Source: Actinomycetes bacterium (GTDB lineage Bacteria > Actinomycetota > Acidimicrobiia > IMCC26256 > PALSA-610). From it: a stretch of DNA of 62,779 nucleotides. This document shows, piece by piece, positions 59,368 through 62,779 of the stretch. The stretch is from positions 1 through 62,779 of the forward strand of contig JANYBW010000013.1 in NCBI GenBank assembly GCA_025360585.1, given 5' to 3'. Numbering within the stretch: the stretch's first letter is position 1; every line of letters starts with the position of its first letter. A model generated the notes under the pieces. That model was not told the DNA's origin. It was given only the letters and a program-made list of their open reading frames with translations, and did no database searches. The translations under genes and the position numbers were made by a program.

Positions 59368-60156
59368 CTACAGGTCCGGGAGCCCCATCGCAAGGTTGGC
59401 CTCTTCGAGCCCGCCGTCGATTTCGATGAGTTTGCCGGTGATAAACGATCCGGCGTCTGATGCCAGGTACAACACACCGATTGCGATGTCGTCGGCTTCA
59501 CCGAGGCGTTTGAGTGGCGTGCCTTCGATCATCGCGTTGCGAAGGCCATCGTCGGTGAGGACAGTTTCAAGTGCGCTCGTAGCAATTGATCCGACGGCAA
59601 TGCCGTTCACCCGAATCTTGGGTGCAAGATCCGCGGCCATGAGTCTGGTCATGTGGGTGAGAGCGCCCTTGGCCGTGCCGTACGCAACGAAACCTCGGTC
59701 TCGCAAACGGCCGATCGCCGAAGAAATATTGACGATCGAACCGTTGCCGCGTTCCAACATGTGCGGTACGGCGGCCTTGCTGAGCTCGAAGGCAGTCAAC
59801 ACGTTGAAGTGGAACGACCGTTCGATATAGCCCTTGCTCGTTTGCATAAACGGTCGGGGCGCGCTGCCGCCGGCATTGTTGACAACGATGTCGATGCCAC
59901 CGAATTCTTCCACCGTCGCGTTGACCAGTGCTTCGAGGGAACCGTCCACATCGACATCGGTGGGAATGACCAACGCCTTGCCGCCATAGGCCCGCACCTG
60001 GTCAGCAACGCCGTCGAGTTGTTCCTTGGTGCGTGCCGCGAGAACGAGATTCGCGCCAGCTTCGGCAAGTGCGAGTGCGCTCGCGGCACCGATACCGCGC
60101 CCCGCGCCAGTAACGATTGCAACTTTGCCGTCGACCCGAAAACGTTCCAACACCAT
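59368..60156 (-). CDS. SDR-family oxidoreductase
   Basis: A 262-residue classical SDR. VAIVTGAGRGIGAASALALA binds the cofactor, basic ARTKEQ after beta2 suggests NADP(H), NNAGGS, Ser in NISSAIG, Tyr/Lys in AYGTAKGALTHM, and C-terminal ITGKLIEIDGGLEE. The lipoprotein begins 9 bp downstream on the same strand, so the genes probably share a transcript. Function is otherwise open; similar proteins are 7-alpha-hydroxysteroid or 3-ketoacyl reductases. Confidence 0.87.
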   Translation of the reverse strand: MVLERFRVDGKVAIVTGAGRGIGAASALALAEAGANLVLAARTKEQLDGVADQVRAYGGKALVIPTDVDVDGSLEALVNATVEEFGGIDIVVNNAGGSAPRPFMQTSKGYIERSFHFNVLTAFELSKAAVPHMLERGNGSIVNISSAIGRLRDRGFVAYGTAKGALTHMTRLMAADLAPKIRVNGIAVGSIATSALETVLTDDGLRNAMIEGTPLKRLGEADDIAIGVLYLASDAGSFITGKLIEIDGGLEEANLAMGLPDL

Positions 60157-60235
60157 GATGATCGCTCCAAAAGTTTGTTGATGCAGTGAGACTCCTGCAC
60201 CTTACGTTGCAGTCGAGGTGTGTCAATATCTCGGC

Positions 60236-61141
60236 ATGCTTGATGGCGCGACTGTGTTTCATGTGAATGTGAACTGTTCGGATCTCGAAATATCGCGACG
60301 GTTCTATTGCGAAGGTCTTGGGCTCACACAAGGCACACGCACTACTCCTGATTCACCGCAGCCGGGCGCCGCGTTCGGTTTGGACGAAGCGCTCTGGGAC
60401 GCGTGGATCTTGATCGGCGACCAAGGTTTCGCCGGTGGTGCAGTCGATCTTTTGGAATGGCACATACCGTCGCCTTGCGGCGCTCCGCTTGGAAAACTCA
60501 ACGAAGCCGGTTGGCAACGCATCGGGCTCATGGTGCGCGACATTGATGCCGCTCGCGCCCAAGCGATCGCCCACGGCGGAACTGCATGGAGTGAACCATT
60601 CGAAACCGAAGGAGAAGGTTCACTGCGACTGTGTTTCGTGAGCGACCCCGACGGTGTTGCGGTCGAACTGATCAGTGCGGGCATTGGGCCGCGTATGGCG
60701 TTCGTGGGCATGACGTGTCACGATCTGAAACGTTCGCTGGCGTTTTATGAATCGCTCGGGTTCCGTAAACTCTTGCGCGTAGACGCGTCGCGTGATGATG
60801 GGAGTCATCTACGAATCGCCGGGCCTGTGCAAATGGAAGAGATTCTGCTGGGAGCTCCCGGCGGCGGCGACGTTTCGCTTCTGTTGTGCGGTTTCGGGGA
60901 GCCAATGGTGCAGCCTGCAACCGCGCGGCCAGCAATCGAGGTTGGGCCGTGGCGGGTGGCGCTGCTCGTTGATGATCTGGATGCGGCGTGTGTCGCCGTG
61001 CGAACGGCCGTGCCTGAAGCGGTATGGGTCAGCGAACCGGCAGCGCTGGCGATGGGGCCGGGCTTACCGGAACTGCGTTTCGTGTGTTTCCGGGGGCCGG
61101 ATCACGAGGTGCTCGAGCTCATTGAGCGCCCGAAAGGCTGA
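60236..61141 (+). CDS. Two-domain VOC-superfamily protein
   Basis: A 301-residue protein with two glyoxalase-like domains. Domain 1 (about 1-150) runs ATVFHVNVNCSDLEISRRFY to SDPDGVAVELIS. Domain 2 (about 155-300) starts RMAFVGMTCHDLKRSLAFYE and ends GPDHEVLELIE. The final Glu of each half is a likely metal ligand. Extradiol dioxygenases and bleomycin-type binding proteins share this layout. ATG 60236 is chosen over GTG 60218. It diverges from the SDR and precedes the amidohydrolase by 30 bp. Confidence 0.8.
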   Translation: MLDGATVFHVNVNCSDLEISRRFYCEGLGLTQGTRTTPDSPQPGAAFGLDEALWDAWILIGDQGFAGGAVDLLEWHIPSPCGAPLGKLNEAGWQRIGLMVRDIDAARAQAIAHGGTAWSEPFETEGEGSLRLCFVSDPDGVAVELISAGIGPRMAFVGMTCHDLKRSLAFYESLGFRKLLRVDASRDDGSHLRIAGPVQMEEILLGAPGGGDVSLLLCGFGEPMVQPATARPAIEVGPWRVALLVDDLDAACVAVRTAVPEAVWVSEPAALAMGPGLPELRFVCFRGPDHEVLELIERPKG

Positions 61142-61171
61142 GTCCTTGGCACTCGGCTGTAGCCTTGACCC

Positions 61172-62359
61172 ATGGCCGCTATCGAATACACCGACGTTGG
61201 TTTTCAGGCATTCGACGCCGATCACCACTACTACGAAGCTCCCGACGCGTTCACGCGCTATACACCGAAAGGTTGGGAGAAGCGCACGATGCAGTGGGCC
61301 GAGCTCAACGGCAAACGCCGTCTGCTCGTAGCGGGTCGCGTCAACCGTTTCATTCCGAATCCGTTGTTTGATCCAGTAGCACGCCCCGGTGCGCTCGACG
61401 ATTACTTTCGCGGTAGACGTGCCGGCGACGACATTCGCGCCGCCTTTGGTGAACTCGAAGCCATCAACCCCGGCTATCGCGATCCAGCGGCGCGGGTCCC
61501 GATGCTCGATGCGCAAAATATTCAGTCGGCGTTTGTGTTTCCGACGCTCGGCGTTGGCATGGAAGAAGCGTTGGTCGATGATGTCGAAGCCGCGCACGTT
61601 GCGTTTCACGCGTTCAACGAATGGATGCACGACGACTGGACGTTCAACTACCAAGACCGTTTGTACCCAGCGCCGTACCTGAATCTCCAAGATCCAGCCA
61701 AGGCCATGCAAGAACTCGAGTGGGTCTTAGAGCGCGGTGCTCGTGTCATCGTGATGCGTCCGGGTCCGGTTCGCGGGCCGGGATTCGCTCGATCACCGGG
61801 CGATTCGGTGTACGACAGTTTTTGGGCGCGGATCGCCGAAGCCGGCATCGTTGCCGCGTTTCACTCGGGCGATGCTGGTTACAACCGTTACGCCGAGGAC
61901 TACGGCAACGGCGGGCAAATGGAAGCATTCCGTGTAAATCCCTTGATCGGCCTCATCACCGGGCACCGTCCGATCCACGACACGATTGGCGCGCTGATTT
62001 GCGATGGCGTGTTTGCGCGCAACCCGAAACTGCGCGTCGCGACGATCGAAGCGGGTTCGGATTGGGTCGTTGATCTGTACCGCTACTTCAAAAAGACCTA
62101 CGCGCAACGCCCGACGAGCTTTGTTGGCGATCCGGTCGAGCAGCTCCACAACCAGCTCTGGATTTCGCCGTACTACGAAGATGATCTTCAGAACTTGCGG
62201 GCTGTGCACGGCGCCGATCGGATGCTGTTCGGCAGCGACTACCCGCACGCCGAAGGGCTCGCGGATCCTTGCGCATTCATCAATGATCTCGAAGGTTTTT
62301 CGGCCGACGAGATCAAATTGATCATGCGCGAAAACGGTCTCGCGCTCGTCAACGGGTAA
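61172..62359 (+). CDS. Amidohydrolase-2-family metal-dependent hydrolase
   Basis: A 395-residue TIM-barrel amidohydrolase: FQAFDADHHYYEAPDAFTRY (metal-binding DADHHY), ARVPMLDAQNIQSAFVFPTL, VIVMRPGPVRGPGF, GIVAAFHSGDAG (His), RVATIEAGSDWVVDLYRYF and MLFGSDYPHAEGLADP (Asp, His). It is distantly related to the protein at 46003. Members hydrolyse or decarboxylate aromatic-ring-derived acids. It is located behind the two-domain VOC protein, a possible ring-cleavage partner. Confidence 0.87.
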   Translation: MAAIEYTDVGFQAFDADHHYYEAPDAFTRYTPKGWEKRTMQWAELNGKRRLLVAGRVNRFIPNPLFDPVARPGALDDYFRGRRAGDDIRAAFGELEAINPGYRDPAARVPMLDAQNIQSAFVFPTLGVGMEEALVDDVEAAHVAFHAFNEWMHDDWTFNYQDRLYPAPYLNLQDPAKAMQELEWVLERGARVIVMRPGPVRGPGFARSPGDSVYDSFWARIAEAGIVAAFHSGDAGYNRYAEDYGNGGQMEAFRVNPLIGLITGHRPIHDTIGALICDGVFARNPKLRVATIEAGSDWVVDLYRYFKKTYAQRPTSFVGDPVEQLHNQLWISPYYEDDLQNLRAVHGADRMLFGSDYPHAEGLADPCAFINDLEGFSADEIKLIMRENGLALVNG

Positions 62360-62434
62360 CGCGGTTAGGTGTACGTCTGTCGCGCCGAGCGGCCAGCCGA
62401 ACGACCAGCAGACGGCCAGCCGAACGGTTGGCGA

Positions 62435-62779
62435 CTATTTCGGGGGAAAGCGGACGGCACCGTCGATGCGGATCGTCTCGCCGTTCAGATACGGGTTCTC
62501 AACGATTTGCTGGACGAGCTGGGCGTACTCATCTGGGATTCCCATGCGGCTCGGAAATGGCACAATGGCAGCGAGCCCGTCTTGCATCTCTTGGGTGGTG
62601 AATCCGAAGATTGGCGTCTGGAATGATCCCGGGGCAATCGTCATCACCCGGATGCCGCTGACTGCAAGATCGCGGGCCATCGGCAATGTCATGCCGACAA
62701 CCCCACCTTTGGTCGCGGCGTACGCGACCTGACCAATCTGGCCATCGAACGCGGCGATCGACGCGGTATTGACGATTAC
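62435..62779 (-). CDS. SDR-family 3-hydroxyacyl-CoA dehydrogenase-like protein, cut by window end
   Basis: C-terminal 114 residues of an SDR; the 5' part lies beyond the window. The visible piece begins [20 protein letters not shown], continues [19 protein letters not shown], and ends [25 protein letters not shown] supplies the catalytic Tyr/Lys. This is the pattern of HSD17B10-type 3-hydroxyacyl-CoA dehydrogenases, which act in branched-chain and steroid side-chain oxidation. The frame stays open to the last base. Confidence 0.85.
   Translation of the reverse strand, partial: VIVNTASIAAFDGQIGQVAYAATKGGVVGMTLPMARDLAVSGIRVMTIAPGSFQTPIFGFTTQEMQDGLAAIVPFPSRMGIPDEYAQLVQQIVENPYLNGETIRIDGAVRFPPK

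Noticed and set aside
1-62779. tRNA, rRNA and riboswitch genes
   Set aside because: No cloverleaf, rRNA core or known riboswitch motif was recognised by eye; a covariance-model scan was not possible here.

Overview
The window is about 62.8 kb of G+C-rich bacterial DNA. Its gene content (two CYP-type P450s, CaiB/BaiF transferase, several crotonases, FAS1-like MaoC dehydratase, many SDRs, two metal-dependent amidohydrolases, B12-dependent IcmF, PPOX/F420-type protein, SpeD, MutM) and frequent GTG starts and ATGA overlaps point to an actinobacterium, most like Acidimicrobiia (Ilumatobacter-type). That placement is an inference from gene content, not from a marker gene. I see no rRNA, tRNA or CRISPR array.

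Layout. (1) 1-5.1 kb is accessory: a decayed ADP-ribosylglycohydrolase/dual-specificity-phosphatase gene, a translationally coupled operon of three proteins with restriction-nuclease-like folds (NERD; a PD-(D/E)XK protein with an E-D-ExK-Q pattern; a PGN_0703-like putative endonuclease), and broken phage terminase small- and large-subunit genes. (2) 5.1-9.7 kb: TauD-type dioxygenase coupled to an alpha/beta hydrolase, an IS6-family scrap, a GT-C-like membrane protein and an SRPBCC protein. (3) 9.7-18.7 kb: a two-component system divergent from a five-gene envelope module (lipoprotein, two different ABC ATPases, one FtsX-type permease, a kelch/YVTN beta-propeller protein) that ends at a good intrinsic terminator. 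(4) 18.7-22.6 kb: SDR, sulfotransferase and alkylsulfatase-like MBL protein in one operon, with a VOC protein divergent. (5) 22.6-27.3 kb: an array of palindromic repeats, a DEAD-box helicase, a cyclase-family hydrolase and three gene remnants (GcvT C-terminus, methyltransferase N-terminus, FAD oxidoreductase N-terminus).

(6) 27.3-52.2 kb is dense lipid or xenobiotic acyl-CoA metabolism: amidase, two P450s, SDRs (one resembling 2,4-dienoyl-CoA reductase), four crotonases that all lack the usual Glu pair, IcmF (isobutyryl-CoA mutase fused to its G-protein chaperone), FAS1-like dehydratase, thiolase-like protein, CaiB/BaiF transferase, AMP-dependent acyl-CoA ligase, two SnoaL-like proteins, a GH3 beta-glucosidase, TrmO and an amidohydrolase. 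Together they could activate, hydroxylate, beta-oxidise and rearrange branched or cyclic acyl chains; the substrate cannot be read from sequence. (7) 52.4-56.7 kb encodes a 1448-residue secreted protein with Calx-beta repeats and a PE-PGRS-like glycine-rich tail. (8) 56.8-62.8 kb: SpeD, MutM, a secreted phosphoesterase lipoprotein, SDR, two-domain VOC protein, amidohydrolase and an SDR cut by the window end.

Intergenic DNA carries several kinds of repeats: a GGTAC/GTACC palindrome family, long perfect hairpins upstream of icmF, and short tandem arrays between convergent genes.
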